DNA of 64,000 nt from Demequina litorisediminis (GCF_030161615.1 NZ_BSUN01000001.1:1488001-1552000); one strand, 5' to 3'; positions 9,148 through 19,362 are shown, counted from the first letter of the stretch. Notes: generated by a model from the letters alone, not told the origin. Numbers and translations are program-made.

Positions 9148-10005
9148 ATGGCGAGCATGAACGGAAGCCAGTACGGCATCGGCGAATTCGCGGAGGCGAC
9201 GCGCCTGTCTATCAAGGCGTTACGGCACTACGACGAGCACGGCCTCCTGGCGCCCGCTCATGTCGACCCGGCCACGAGCCTACCGGCGGTACTCGCCGGA
9301 CCAGATCGCCCGGGCGACTCTCATCGGCGACCTGCGGCGCATGAACGTGCCGCTCGCGGTGGTGGCGGAAATTCTTCGCGCCGCCCCGGAGGACGCGCTC
9401 GCGATCTACCAGGAATGGTGGGTGCGCGAGGAGCGTCATCACTCCGGCCGCCGCGGCATCGGCCGCTACGTCACCGCGCGCCTGCGCAGAGAGGGGCAAC
9501 CACCCATGGAGATCACCACCCGCACCGTGCCACGCCGCAAGGCTCGCGGTCATCGGCCGAGAGCCTGTTCCAACCCGAACTCGAGCAGTTCATCATGTCC
9601 GGATTCCACTCACTCTTCGGCTGGGCCGAGCGGCACCCCGGCCTCCGTGACGTGACGACCACCGAGCAGTGGCCCACATACGTCGTGTTCCACGGCCCGG
9701 TCACGCCCGACCACAGTGCCTACGTCGAGGTGTGCATCGTCATCGACGGGCCCGCCGAACCCGAGGGGGCCATCGTGCTGAAGGTCGAGGAAGAGCACGA
9801 GGAGGCGTACACCGACGTCACCCGTGCGGGACTGGAGTTCCCCGACATTCTCGCCGCCTACGATGCCGTCGCCATGTGGGTCACGCAGCATGGTGCGCCC
9901 CACCCGGACATGCCATCCCGCGAGGTCTATGTGGCCGATGTCATCCAGGCAGGCATGGACGAGATCGTCGCGTCGGTGGCGTTTCCGTACGTCGCGCGGA
10001 CGTAG
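9148..10005 (+). CDS. MerR-family regulator with GyrI-like effector-binding domain
   Basis: About 285 residues. N-terminal MerR helix-turn-helix: YGIGEFAEATRLSIKALRHY, then the wing ATSYRRYSPDQIARA; a helical linker; then a ~150-residue GyrI/AraC-effector-like domain (MEITTRTVPRRKLAVI to the end) that would bind a hydrophobic ligand. Three AGCT breaks (9277, 9540, 9562) lie in the wing and at the start of the effector domain, and because there are three the reading frame returns to the original phase. A clear GGAGG seven bases before ATG 9148 fixes the start. The long hairpins upstream and the absence of a partner gene on this strand suggest an independent unit. Confidence 0.8.
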   Translation: MASMNGSQYGIGEFAEATRLSIKALRHYDEHGLLAPAHVDPATSLPAVLAGPDRPGDSHRRPAAHERAARGGGGNSSRRPGGRARDLPGMVGARGASSLRPPRHRPLRHRAPAQRGATTHGDHHPHRATPQGSRSSAESLFQPELEQFIMSGFHSLFGWAERHPGLRDVTTTEQWPTYVVFHGPVTPDHSAYVEVCIVIDGPAEPEGAIVLKVEEEHEEAYTDVTRAGLEFPDILAAYDAVAMWVTQHGAPHPDMPSREVYVADVIQAGMDEIVASVAFPYVART

Positions 10006-10008
10006 GGG

Positions 10009-10738
10009 TCACGCACCCTTGCGTCGCGTGAGCACGACCTTCTGCTTGCCGTCGCCGGGTGACTCGTACTTGATGTCGAAGGCGGGGTGCGCGATCAGAA
10101 GGTCCTTGAGCTTGCTATAGCCCCAGGTTCGCGAGTCGAAGTCGGACGCCAGCCGAGCGAGGTTGCTGCCGACGGCGCCCAGGTGGGCCCAGTCATCGTC
10201 GCGGGCGGCGGTGGACACGGCTTCGTTCAGTAAGGCGTTGAGCCTTCTGGTCCTGATGCCATGCGGCCGATGTCGTGGTTGCCTTGCGTGTGGTGGGTAC
10301 CAGATTCTCGACATAGATGAAGGTGTCGCACGCCGCGACGAAGGGCTGCGGTGTCTTCTTTTCGCCGAAGCCATAAGCGCGTAGCCCCTGTTCGCGAATG
10401 CGGGCAGCGAGCCGCGTGAAGTCACTGTCACTCGACACGATGCAGAAGCCGTCGACGTTGCCGGCGTGAAGGATGTCCATCGCGTCGATGATCAGCGCGC
10501 TGTCGGTGGCGTTCTTGCCTTTCGTGTAGCCGAATTGCTGAATGGGTTGAATCGAGTGCTGGAGGAGTGGCTCGCGCCACGGACCCAGTTGTGGGGTGGC
10601 CCAGTCTCCGTAGGCGCGACGCACGCTGGCGGCACCATACTTCGCGATCTCCTTGAAGAGCGCCTCGAGGTGCTTCGCTTGCGCGTTGTCGGCATCGATC
10701 AGAACGGCGAGTCTTGCCTGGTCGTCGTCGCGAGTCAT
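10009..10738 (-). CDS. NYN-domain (PIN-like) protein with C-terminal OST-HTH/LOTUS domain
   Basis: About 242 residues. The N-terminal NYN nuclease-like domain has the acidic residues expected for metal binding: LAVLIDADNAQAKH near residue 10, TDSALIIDAMDILH and VSSDSDFTRLAARIREQG. The C-terminal ~70 residues (WAHLGAVGSNLARLASDFD... YSKLKDLLIAHPAFDI) match the LOTUS/OST-HTH fold, which binds RNA, often G-quadruplexes. Together they point to an RNA-targeting or RNA-cleaving protein of the LabA/DUF88 group. One AGCT break at 10241 separates the two domains. It faces the MerR gene tail to tail, with three bases between. Confidence 0.85.
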
Positions 10739-10808
10739 GGCTAGACCTTGCCACATGGGTGCCACCGCCGTATGAGCGCTGACGTTCCTACACCACGGAG
10801 GTGGGTGC

Positions 10809-12237
10809 TTACGGGGAGGTTGGCGCTGAGGGGGCGCTGGCGGCTGGGGAGGAATTGGGCGCGGGCAGTGCGATCGTGATGGTGGTGCCGTCGCCTGGGG
10901 CGGATGCGACGTCCAGCGAGCCGTGGTGGGCGTCGACGATGGCCGCCGTGATGGCCAGCCCAAGGCCGGCGCCGCCGGTGGCGCGCTGACGCGACGTGTC
11001 TCCGCGCACGAAGCGCTCGGTGGCGCGAGCCGCGACCTCCGGCGCCATGCCAGGGCCGTCGTCGTGCACCGTGAGCAGGGCGCCGTCCGGCGCGGCCACG
11101 ACCGTGACGGTCACGTGCGGGCCGCCGTGCACCGCCGCGTTGGCCACCACATTGAGGAGCGCCTGACGCATGCGGTCGCCGTCCACGTGGGCCACCGCGT
11201 CACCCCCGCCAAACGTGAACTCCGTCGCCGGGTACGCGACCGTGGCGTTCGCGACGATCTCGGTGGCGAGGGTCGCGAGGGACACGTCGCGCAGGCTCGA
11301 GGTCGGGCTCCGCGTCGTACTTCGCGAGAGTCAGCATGTCCTCGACGAGCCTGCGCATGCGCGCCGCCTCGGCCTCGGTGCGGCTCCAGGCGTCATCCTG
11401 GGCGTCCGTGCCCGCGAGGGCGCCGCGGCGGTGGAGCTCGGCGTAGCCGAGAACCGTCGTGAGCGGCGTGCGGAGGCTCATGCGAGGCATCGGCGACGAA
11501 CTCACGCAGCCTCGCCTCGGACCGCTCGCGCTCGGCGAGGGACGCGGTCAACGTCCCGATCATCGTATTAAGTGAGTGGGCTAACTCATCGGTCTCGGTG
11601 GAGCCGGCGCCCGTGTCGAGGCGGACATCGAGGTCACCCTCGGCCACCTGAGCCGATGCGGACACCATGCGTCGCATCGGCGCGATGCCCAGGCGGTTCA
11701 CCCACCACGCGGCGGCCGCGAGGCCTGCGCCCATGAGCGCGATACCGATGCCTTCGATGAGGACAAGACGGGCGGTCGCGGAGTCGACATCGTCCATAGG
11801 CAGGGCGGTGATGTCCCAACCGTTGCCGAAGGGACGCACCAGCACGCGGAAGTCGCCCGAGCCGTCGGACGAGGCCGTCGTGAGGTAGGCTGCTCGAGTC
11901 GGTGAGGTCGTCGTACGTCAGCACGGGTGTCGCATCGGTGGCACCCTCGACGGTGGGCGAGGACACCTGGTGCAGCATGCCGTCGGAGTCGACCCAGCCC
12001 CGCCAGGCCTCCGAGCGGCGTGAGTCGTCGCTGTCCTCGGTCTCGAACAGGGGCCGGATCTGCTGCTCGATGATGGCGGGACCCGCATAGGAGTCCAGTC
12101 GTCCGTCGAGCCTGCGACACCAGGTACGAGCGCGTCGTCAACGTGACGATGACCGCGACCGCAACCGCGACGAGTCCCACCACGGCGAGACCGGCAAAGA
12201 GCCGGTCGCGCAGCGACAGGGTACGGCGAGAGGTCAC
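10809..12237 (-). CDS. OmpR-type sensor histidine kinase
   Basis: About 474 residues once healed. Two membrane segments (LFAGLAVVGLVAVAVAVIVT and GIGIALMGAGLAAAAWWV) flank an extracytoplasmic sensor of ~150 residues. Then HAMP (NRLGIAPMRRMVSASAQV), the phosphoacceptor box ASHELRTPLTTVLGYAEL and an ATPase domain with NVVANAAVH, DDGPGM and GGAGLGLAITAAIV. Four AGCT breaks occur at 12109, 11887, 11474 and 11293; the third falls in the histidine box itself. The GTG start overlaps the response-regulator stop by four bases. The pair lies divergent to the DUF4956-VTC-lipoprotein genes and may control them. Confidence 0.88.
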
Positions 12238-12919
12238 GGCGCCCTCAGCGTGTAGCCGGCACCGCGGATGGTGTGGATCAGGCTTGGGCTCGATCGCGTC
12301 GACCTTGCGGCGCACGTACCCGATGTACGTCTCCACCACCGAGGGGTCGTCGTCGGGCGAATAGCCCCAGACGGCCTCGAGGAGTTGGCCGCGCGAGAGG
12401 ACCCTGCCCACGTTGCGCATGAGGTGCTGCAGGAGGCGGTACTCGGTGGGCGAGAGCCTGGATCTCCTCGCCTGCGCGGGTGACGCGATGCGAAATGTCG
12501 TCGAGCACGAGGTCCGCCACCGTGTAGGTCGCCGAGGCGCTGGGGGCGTGCTCGAACCGGCGCGAGACGGCCTCGACACGGGCCACCAACTCGTCAAGGT
12601 TGAAGGGCTTGTCGAGGTAGTCGTCGCCGCCGATGCCGAGGCCCTCGACCTTGTCGGTCGACGAGTCGCGCGCGGTGAGGAAGATGACGGGGGTGCGGTC
12701 GCCGGATTCACGCATGCGCCGGCACATCTGGAAGCCGTCGACGTGCGGCATCATCACGTCGAGCACCACCAGGTCGGGACGGTGCTCGCGCACGGCCTTG
12801 AGTCCCTCGGCGCCGTCGGCGGATTGGATCACGTCGTAACCCTCGTAGCGCAGGGCAGCGACGAGCATGGTGCGGAGGTTCTCCTCGTCGTCAACCACGA
12901 GGATGCGTCGTTCAGGCAT
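12236..12919 (-). CDS. OmpR-family response regulator
   Basis: About 227 residues: a receiver domain (RRILVVDDEENLRTMLVAAL, phospho-acceptor Asp in LVVLDVMMPHVDGF, Lys in DDYLDKPFNLDEL) and a winged-helix output domain (LSPTEYRLLQHLMRNVGRV, then YIGYVRRKVD and IHTIRGAGYTLRAP). AGCT breaks at 12455 and 12280 disrupt the winged helix and the last 20 residues. It is most like the PrrA/TcrA/MprA group of actinobacterial regulators; I do not give a symbol. Start chosen at ATG 12919 because the protein sequence begins directly with MPERRILVVDDE. Confidence 0.9.
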
Positions 12920-13091
12920 GACCCCAGTCAAGCACTCGTGCCTGGGAGATCGCTGGGAGCACGCTGGTAGATGCTGCCAGGAACGTCCCAGGCGGTTGTG
13001 TCGCGGTTCCCAGCCGGCTCTGAGGTTGCGGCGGTGTGATGGAGGACATCAACCGCTCCCCGGAGCCCCGACCCGACCCCGAGGTGACCCC

Positions 13092-13716
13092 GTGTCCGTC
13101 TTCCTTCTCATCGCCGCCGACCTTGTCGCCATCTGTGTGCTCGTGTTCGGCCTGTACTTCCCCCGTCATCGCCGCCGCGACATGATCGTCGCCTTCCTCG
13201 CGATCAACGTGGGCGTCATGGGCGTCACCTACGCGATGGCGACGGCGGACGTGTCGCTCGGGTTCGGCCTGGGCATCTTTGCGGTGCTCTCGATCATCCG
13301 CCTACGCTCCACCGAGATGGGCCACGAGGAGATCGCCTACTACTTCACGTCGATTGCCCTGGGTCTCCTCGGCGGCTTCCCCGGCATTCACGCGGGTGTG
13401 GGCCTGGCGCTCATGGGTGTGATGCTCGTGATGATGACGCTCGGCGACTCGCCCCGCATCCTTGGCCGCTACCGCACCCAGCAGATCATGTTGGATCGCG
13501 CGATCACGTCCGAGGTCGAGGCGGCCCACGAGCTCGAGGACCTGCTTGGGGCGCGCGTGCACCGCGTCCGTCTCATCAAGACGGACCTGGTGCAGCAGAC
13601 CACCCTGTGCGACGTCCGCTACGCCATGGACCCCGCGGCGCCTCGCCGCACGGCCAGCGGCGCCTCAGTGCCGTCAGTGGAGCAGGCTGCAGGTGCCGGC
13701 GGGAGCGGCCCGATGA
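13092..13716 (+). CDS. DUF4956 membrane protein
   Basis: About 208 residues with four to five membrane segments in the first 120 (VFLLIAADLVAICVLVFGL, MIVAFLAINVGVMGVTYAMA and so on) and a cytoplasmic domain with ELEDLLGARVHRVRLIKTDL. The motif FAVLSIIRLRSTEMGHEEIA is characteristic. Function unknown, but these genes nearly always sit next to a VTC-domain gene. As written the frame runs straight into the VTC gene. Healing the AGCT break at 13684 gives the end QLQVPAGAAR and a TGA overlapping the next ATG, so the apparent fusion is false. Start: GTG 13092 with GAGG upstream. Confidence 0.85.
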
Positions 13717-14507
13717 CCGCCGCGGCGTGGGAGGACATCGCGTCTGGCCTCGAGCCGGTGAGCCTCACGGCCCTGGATGCCGCGGCATCGCTCCAGCGTC
13801 GCGTGGACCGCAAGTACCTCGTGACGCCGGAGGTGTGGGCGGCTGTCCTGCGGGACCTGCCCGAGAGCCCACGCATCCTCGAGATGGATGGCCTGCGTCG
13901 CTTCCGCTACTCGTCGGTGTATTACGACACCCCTGACCTGGCGGCGTACCGCGCCGCCGCGCATCGCAGGCCGCGCCGCTTCAAGGTGCGCACGCGTCGC
14001 TACGTGGATACGGGCGGAGCCGCCGTCGAGGTGAAGCTGCGCTCCCGCACGGGTGACACGGTGAAGCATCGGCTGTGGTTGCCCGAGGACGAGGTGCTCG
14101 ACCCCGCTCCCCGTGCCGCCCTGCCGGCCCGCGCACGCCAGTTCGTGTCCGCCTTCCCCGACGTGTCCGATGCGCTTCCCACTCTCGGCGCGACGCTCAC
14201 CACGACCTACGACCGCACCACCTTGTTGACGGCCGATGCCCGGGTCACCGTGGATTCCCACGTCACCGGGATGGATCAGTACGGCGCGGCGGTGGGCTTC
14301 ACCAGGACCCTCATCGTCGAAACCAAGTCCCCGTCCCGCGCGGGCGATGTGGACCGGGCACTGTGGCGCCACGGTGCCCGCCCTCAGAAGGTGTCGAAGT
14401 ACTGCACGTCGCTCGCGGCGCTCGAACCCACGCTGCCCTCCAACCGATGGTCGCGCACCCTGCGCGGCCACGTCTCCCTCGTCCAGCCGGCCCTCGCCGG
14501 CGCTTGA
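13713..14507 (+). CDS. VTC-domain protein (polyphosphate-polymerase fold)
   Basis: 264 residues, frame intact. It has the tunnel-fold features of the VTC/CYTH superfamily: basic strand start LQRRVDRKYLVTPEVW, FRYSSVYYDTPDLAAYRAA, FKVRTRRYVDTGGAAVEVKL, KHRLWLP and the final IVETKSPSRAGDVDRALW and KVSKYCTSLAAL. In yeast this domain makes polyphosphate; bacterial members next to DUF4956 and CotH-type genes have not been well characterised and may polymerise or transfer another phosphate group. The ATG overlaps the DUF4956 stop by four bases, so the two are co-translated. Confidence 0.85.
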   Translation: MTAAAWEDIASGLEPVSLTALDAAASLQRRVDRKYLVTPEVWAAVLRDLPESPRILEMDGLRRFRYSSVYYDTPDLAAYRAAAHRRPRRFKVRTRRYVDTGGAAVEVKLRSRTGDTVKHRLWLPEDEVLDPAPRAALPARARQFVSAFPDVSDALPTLGATLTTTYDRTTLLTADARVTVDSHVTGMDQYGAAVGFTRTLIVETKSPSRAGDVDRALWRHGARPQKVSKYCTSLAALEPTLPSNRWSRTLRGHVSLVQPALAGA

Positions 14508-14521
14508 GAAAGGTCCCCGCC

Positions 14522-16318
14522 ATGCGACGCTCCACCGCGAATGCCCTGGCCGGCATCGGCCTCGGCGCGCTCCTCCTCACCGGCTGCTCGGTGACAGACG
14601 GCGACGCCGATGCCACCGGCACCGTCACCGACCAGACCACCGAATCCTCCGACACCGCGACCGACGCGACCACCACGGAGGAGACCCAGATCGACGTCAC
14701 CGCGATCACCGAGGCCACGTCCATCGACGACTTCGGCATCGAGGAGGTGGACCTTTCCTATGACACGGCCGATGCCACCACCATCACCCTCGCGGACGGC
14801 GCCTCCAGCGTGGACGGCGCCGGCGCGAGCGTCGATGGCGACACCGTCACCATCACCGAGTCGGGCACCTACGTGCTGAGCGGTTCGCTCAGTGCCGGAC
14901 AGGTGGTCGTCGACGGCGACAAGGCGGATGTCACGCTTGTCTTGGACGGCGTGGACATCACGGCGGCCGATGTCGCAGGCATCAACGTGGTGGACGCCGA
15001 CTGGGTGGTTCTCGCCCTCGCGGACGGCTCCACCAACGCCGTGTCTGACGCCGCCGGCGCCACGGAGTCCGACGAGGAGGACGCGCCCAACGCCGCGATC
15101 TACTCGACCGCGGACCTGTGGATCACGGGAGGCGGCTCGCTCAGCGTCACCGGGGTGGCGGCCGACGGCATCACGTCCAAGGACTCGCTCGTGGTCGACT
15201 CCGGCACCGTCACGGTGACCGCGACGGACGACGGCATCCGGGGCAAGGACCACCTGGTGATTCAGGGCGGCGACCTTGCGGTCGACTCGGGCGGCGACTC
15301 CCTGAAGTCGGACAACGAGGCCGATGCCGATGACGCATCGGCCCTGGTGGGTCGCCTGTGGATCGCGGGCGGCACGCTCACGCTCACGTCTGAGGCCGAC
15401 GCGATGGACGCCTACAACCAGGCTCACCATCTCGGGTGGCGACATCTCGATTTCTGCGGGTGACGATGCGGTCCACGCGGACGGCATCCTGCGCATCACC
15501 GACGGCACCATCGATGTCAGCACCTCGAACGAGGGCCTCGAAGGTGGCCTCATGTACCTCGACGGCGGCACGGGCACCATCGTCTCGACCGACGACGGCC
15601 TGAACGCGTCGGACGGCTCCGGTTCCTCCAGTGGCATGGGCGGCGGCATGGGTGGCGAGATGCCGTCCGACGGCCAGCAGCCCTCAGGTGCGGACGACGC
15701 CCAGAGTTCCGCCACCACCGACTCCTCCTCCGACGCGGCGTCGACCACCGCGTCGGCCACCGTGCAGGGCGCTACCGTCCAGACCGCGGCCATGCCGGGC
15801 GAGGAGGCGACCGACGCCTACCTCGAGATCACCGGGGGTCATGGTTCATCAACGCGGGAGGCGACGGCGTCGACTCGAACGGTTCCGTGCTCATGACGGG
15901 TGGCACCGTGGTGGTGGCTGGCCCCACCAACTCGGGTAACGGCGCCGTGGACTACGCGGGAACCTTCGAGATCGACGGAGGCACGTTCGTCGCGACCGGT
16001 GCCTCCGGCATGGCGCAGGAACCCGATGAGGGGTCGCAGGCGGTCATCGGCATCTCGCTCGGTGACACCATCTCCGCGGGCACCGCGATCACCGTGACGG
16101 ACGCCGCCGGCACCGTTGTCGCCTCGATCGACCCCGCCAAGGAGACGCAGACCCTGGTGGTCTCCACCCCCGACCTCGTCGAGGGCGACACCTACACCGT
16201 CACCTTCGGTGGTGAGGTGACCGGAACGGACACGTTCGGCCTCATCACCGAGGGCACGCTGACCGGCGGCGAGTCCGCCGGCACCATCGAGGCGAGCCTA
16301 AGCCCGCTCGCCCCGTGA
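14522..16318 (+). CDS. Cthe_2159-like carbohydrate-binding lipoprotein
   Basis: About 598 residues. It has a lipoprotein signal (LAGIGLGALLLTGCS, Cys at residue 22), a Thr/Asp-rich linker, then repeated strands such as VVVDGDKADVTLVLDGVDI, DLWITGGGSLSVTGVAADGI and LVIQGGDLAVDSGGDSL that fit the right-handed beta-helix of the Cthe_2159 (formerly DUF4353) family, which binds cellulose or acidic polysaccharide. A Gly/Met/Ser-rich loop (SSSGMGGGMGGEM) interrupts the helix. Breaks: AGCT at 15420 and a lost G near 15840. It follows the VTC gene by 14 bases, forming a three-gene operon, and ends before a strong hairpin. Confidence 0.8.
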
Positions 16319-16348
16319 CACGGGGGCAGAGCCCGCCCCCACATCCCC

Positions 16349-16389
16349 GACGCCGCCACCGGCTATCCCCCTTGCCCGGTGGCGGCGTC
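16349..16389 (+). terminator. Terminator after the lipoprotein gene
   Basis: Fourteen-base perfect arms (GACGCCGCCACCGG) with a 13-base loop, 30 bases after the stop codon; no T-run. Confidence 0.7.
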
Positions 16390-16477
16390 GTCACGTCTGC
16401 GTGAGTGCGCCGCACCCACCCACAGCCGTGTCTGAAAACCGCCAGCGCAGGGTCCCAGGGCGAGGCATTCTTGAGCC

Positions 16478-17988
16478 ATGGACGCCCCAACTGACTTCGC
16501 CGCACGCTATGCGGCTGTCCACGGCAGGGACGCTCGCTTCGACGGCCAGTTCTTCACCGCGGTCCGCTCCACGGGTATTTACTGCCGGCCCTCCTGCCCG
16601 GCCCGCACGCCTAAGGCCGAGAACTGCACGTTCTATCTGACGGCCGCCGCGGCTCACCAGGCCGGCTACCGCGCCTGCCGCCGATGCCTGCCCGAAGCCA
16701 CGCCGGGCTCCCCGGCATGGAATCTGCGTCAGGATGTCGCCGCCCGCGCCATGCGCCTCATCTCCGACGGCGTCGTGGACCGCGAGGGCGTCCCGGGGCT
16801 GGCTTCCCGGCTCGGCTACTCCGAGCGCCACCTCGGCCGCGTGCTCCATGAAGAGCCGGGGGCGGGCCCGCTGGCGCTCGCGCGGGCTCAGCGCGCGCAG
16901 ACCGCGCGGCAGGCTCCTGGTGGCCACGGCGCTTCCCGTCGCGGAGGTGGCGCACGCGGCAGGCTTCGCGTCGCTGCGACAGTTCAACGACACGGTGCGT
17001 GAGGTCTTCGCGATGACGCCGAGTGAGGTGCGGGCGCGCGCCAGGTCCGGCGAGCGGTCGCTCACCGAGCGGGCCGATGCGGTCGCGCCAGGGGCGCTGA
17101 GTCTTCGCCTCGCCGTGCGGCCGCCCTTCGACGGCGCGGGGGTGATCGACTGGCTCGCCAGGCGCGCCGTCCCCGGGGTGGAACACGTCGCCGACGGCGC
17201 GTACACGCGCAGCCTCCGCCTGGCCCATGGCCCCGCCGTCGTGACGCTGCGGCCCGCCGCTGCGGACGTGATGCTGACCGCCAGGCTCACCGATCTGGCC
17301 GACCTACCCGAGGCGCTCGCGAGGGTGCGCCGCCTGCTGGACCTCGATGCCGACCCCGAGGCGATCGACGCCGCCCTGGCGGCGGACGCGCGGCTCGCGC
17401 ACTCCGTGTCCGCGACCCCGGGGATCCGCCTGCCGGGCTCGGTGGACGCCGCGGAGATGGTGACCCGGGCCATCGTGGGTCAACAGGTGACCGTGGCCGC
17501 CGCGACTACGGCGGTCGGGCGCCTCGCGGGCCAGGCTCGGCGAGCCGTTGCCCCCGGCCCTCGCCACGCCCAAGGTGTCGTCGATGTTCCCCGATGCGGC
17601 GGCCCTTGCCGCTGGCGTCGAGGAGGCCCTGGGCGGCCCGCGGGCGAGGCGACGCGCGCTTGCGAACGCGATGGCGGCGATTGCCGATGGCTCGCTCGTC
17701 CTGGATGCGGGCAGGACCGTCGCCCAGGCGACGGCGGACCTGGAAGCGCTGCCCGGCATCGGCCCCTGGACGTCGCACTACGTGGCGCTACGGGTGCTGG
17801 GAGCCACCGACATCCTGCTGACAGGCGATGTCGCCGTGCGCGCGGGCGCACGCGCCCTCGGCATCCCCGACGCCCCCCGCGACCTCGTCGCCGCCACCGT
17901 CGCTGCCGCGCCATGGCGCAGCTACCTGATGATGCACCTGTGGCGCGCCGCGTCACCGAATCGAGGAGGCGCTGATGCGCATTCATGA
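16478..17988 (+). CDS. Ada-like methyl acceptor / AraC HTH / AlkA glycosylase fusion
   Basis: About 503 residues. Residues 1-75 are the Ada zinc domain ([18 protein letters not shown] ... [10 protein letters not shown]) whose cysteine takes methyl groups from DNA phosphates. Next is an AraC-type helix-turn-helix ([37 protein letters not shown]), then an AlkA-type 3-methyladenine glycosylase with the helix-hairpin-helix [21 protein letters not shown] and catalytic Asp in [16 protein letters not shown] breaks at 16911 and 17533. At 16855 the conserved Leu after HEE reads Pro (GAGCCGG for GAGCTGG), probably a substitution error at another AGCT. It overlaps ogt by 14 bases, forming an alkylation-repair operon. 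Confidence 0.88.
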
Positions 17989-18460
17989 GTCCCTCACCAC
18001 GCCTGACGGCCCCTTCGTCGTGATCGAGGAGGACGGCGAGGTGATCGCCGCGGGCTGGACCGGCGATCCGGCCGCCCTTGCGGCCCGCTCGCGGCTGACG
18101 GGTGGTCCGGGAGCGCAAGGCTCCGTGGCATCGGCCGATGCGGTGGCGGCGTACTACGCCGGTGACCCGACCGCGGTGACGCGGGTGGCGGTCGCGGCAC
18201 CCGGCACGGCGTTCCGGGCGCGGGTCTGGGAGGCGCTCCGCGCCATCTCCGCGGGCCAGGTGCGCACCTACGGAGCGGTCGCCGCCGAGGTCGGCTCTCC
18301 TGGCGCGAGCCGTGCGGTGGGCGCCGCCTGTGGGGCCAACCCCGTCGCGCTGTTCGTGCCGTGCCACCGCGTCACCGGCGCCTCGGGCGCCCTCACCGGA
18401 TTCGCGTGGGGTGTCGACGTCAAGCGCGCGCTGCTGGAGCGCGAGGCCGTGGCCGCCTGA
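17975..18460 (+). CDS. ogt: Methylated-DNA--[protein]-cysteine S-methyltransferase
   Basis: 161 residues, frame intact. It has the suicide-repair motif VALFVPCHRVTGASG with the acceptor Cys, and the DNA-binding helix FRARVWEALRAISAGQVRTYG preceding it. It transfers O6-alkyl groups from guanine to itself once. The ATG at 17975 lies inside the end of the upstream glycosylase gene, so expression of the two is coupled. A short N-terminal domain ([20 protein letters not shown]) matches the usual Ogt layout. Stop TGA at 18458-18460. Confidence 0.93.
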   Translation: MRIHESLTTPDGPFVVIEEDGEVIAAGWTGDPAALAARSRLTGGPGAQGSVASADAVAAYYAGDPTAVTRVAVAAPGTAFRARVWEALRAISAGQVRTYGAVAAEVGSPGASRAVGAACGANPVALFVPCHRVTGASGALTGFAWGVDVKRALLEREAVAA

Positions 18461-18463
18461 GTC

Positions 18464-19336
18464 CTACGGGGCGAGCAGCGCCGCGAATGCCGTGGCCGCC
18501 GCAGAGGCGTCGCGAGGCAGTGCGAGGAACACCTCGCGATACGAGGTGGGCGACGTGGGCGCCGTGACGATTCCCGCGACGTCAGGGCTGGCGGCGAGCG
18601 CCATGCGCGGCAGCAGCGCCACCCCGAGCCCCTCCGCGACCAGGCGCTGGACCGTGACGTAGTCCTCGGTCTGGAAGGCGATCTGGGGGACGAAGTCGCC
18701 CGCGTGGGCGAGCGCGTGGAGGTGCGCGCGGCAGCGCTGACATCCCGAGATCCACGTGTCCTCGGCGAGCGCGCCAATCTCGACGGTGCGTCCGCGGGCC
18801 GCGGCGTGACCCGCCGGAAGGACGGCGAGGTACTCGTCGGACTCGAGCATGCGCACGGGGAGGTCCGCTGGCGCGGGCGTGGCGTCGTCCGCGAAGCCGA
18901 TGACGAGGTCCACCTCGCCGGCGTCGAGCAGCGCGAGGGCGTCGTCCGTCTCGGTTTCGACGAGCCCCACGTCCACGCCGGGATAGCGGCGCGCGAACTG
19001 TGCGAGCGGGCTGGGCAGCGCGACCGCGCAGAACGACGTGAACGCCGCGATCCTGAGGCGGCCTCCGGAGAGGTCCGCGTGCTGGGCCAGGGCGCGTTCG
19101 GCGCTCGCGAGCGATGCCGCGATGGCGTCGGCGTGTTCGAGGAGCGCCTCCCCTGCGGGGGTAAGGCGAGTCACGCGGCCGATGCGCGTCGTCAGCGGCA
19201 CTCCTGCCCGCCGCTCGAGCGCCTTGAGGTGATGCGCGACGGTGGGCTCGGCGAGGCTCAGGGCGCGCGCGGCCGCGGCCTTGGAGCCGTGGCGCGCGAC
19301 CTCGCGTAGCAAGAGGAGGCGGTCGACGTCGATCAT
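18464..19336 (-). CDS. LysR-family transcriptional regulator
   Basis: 290 residues, frame intact. The N-terminal winged helix reads LLLLREVARHGSKAAAARAL and EPTVAHHLKALERRAGVPL, and the effector domain starts near SGGRLRIAAFTSFCAVALP with a later DLVIGFADD core. It is divergent from a class V aminotransferase gene, with two palindromes in the 79-base gap; the classic LysR layout implies it controls that gene. The effector is unknown. It converges with ogt, three bases apart. Confidence 0.9.
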   Translation of the reverse strand: MIDVDRLLLLREVARHGSKAAAARALSLAEPTVAHHLKALERRAGVPLTTRIGRVTRLTPAGEALLEHADAIAASLASAERALAQHADLSGGRLRIAAFTSFCAVALPSPLAQFARRYPGVDVGLVETETDDALALLDAGEVDLVIGFADDATPAPADLPVRMLESDEYLAVLPAGHAAARGRTVEIGALAEDTWISGCQRCRAHLHALAHAGDFVPQIAFQTEDYVTVQRLVAEGLGVALLPRMALAASPDVAGIVTAPTSPTSYREVFLALPRDASAAATAFAALLAP

Positions 19337-19340
19337 GAGA

Positions 19341-19357
19341 CCTCAGTTTTCTTGAGG
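19341..19357. promoter_or_regulatory. LysR-type binding site, proximal palindrome
   Basis: CCTCA and TGAGG frame a 17-base interrupted palindrome (CCTCAGTTTTCTTGAGG) just upstream of the LysR start codon, in the LysR/aminotransferase gap. Confidence 0.45.
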
Positions 19358-19362
19358 GGATG

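Noticed and set aside
12867-13091. Extended N-terminus for the DUF4956 protein
   Set aside because: The upstream part of the frame is antisense to the response regulator gene and low in hydrophobic residues; GTG 13092 begins directly at the first membrane helix.
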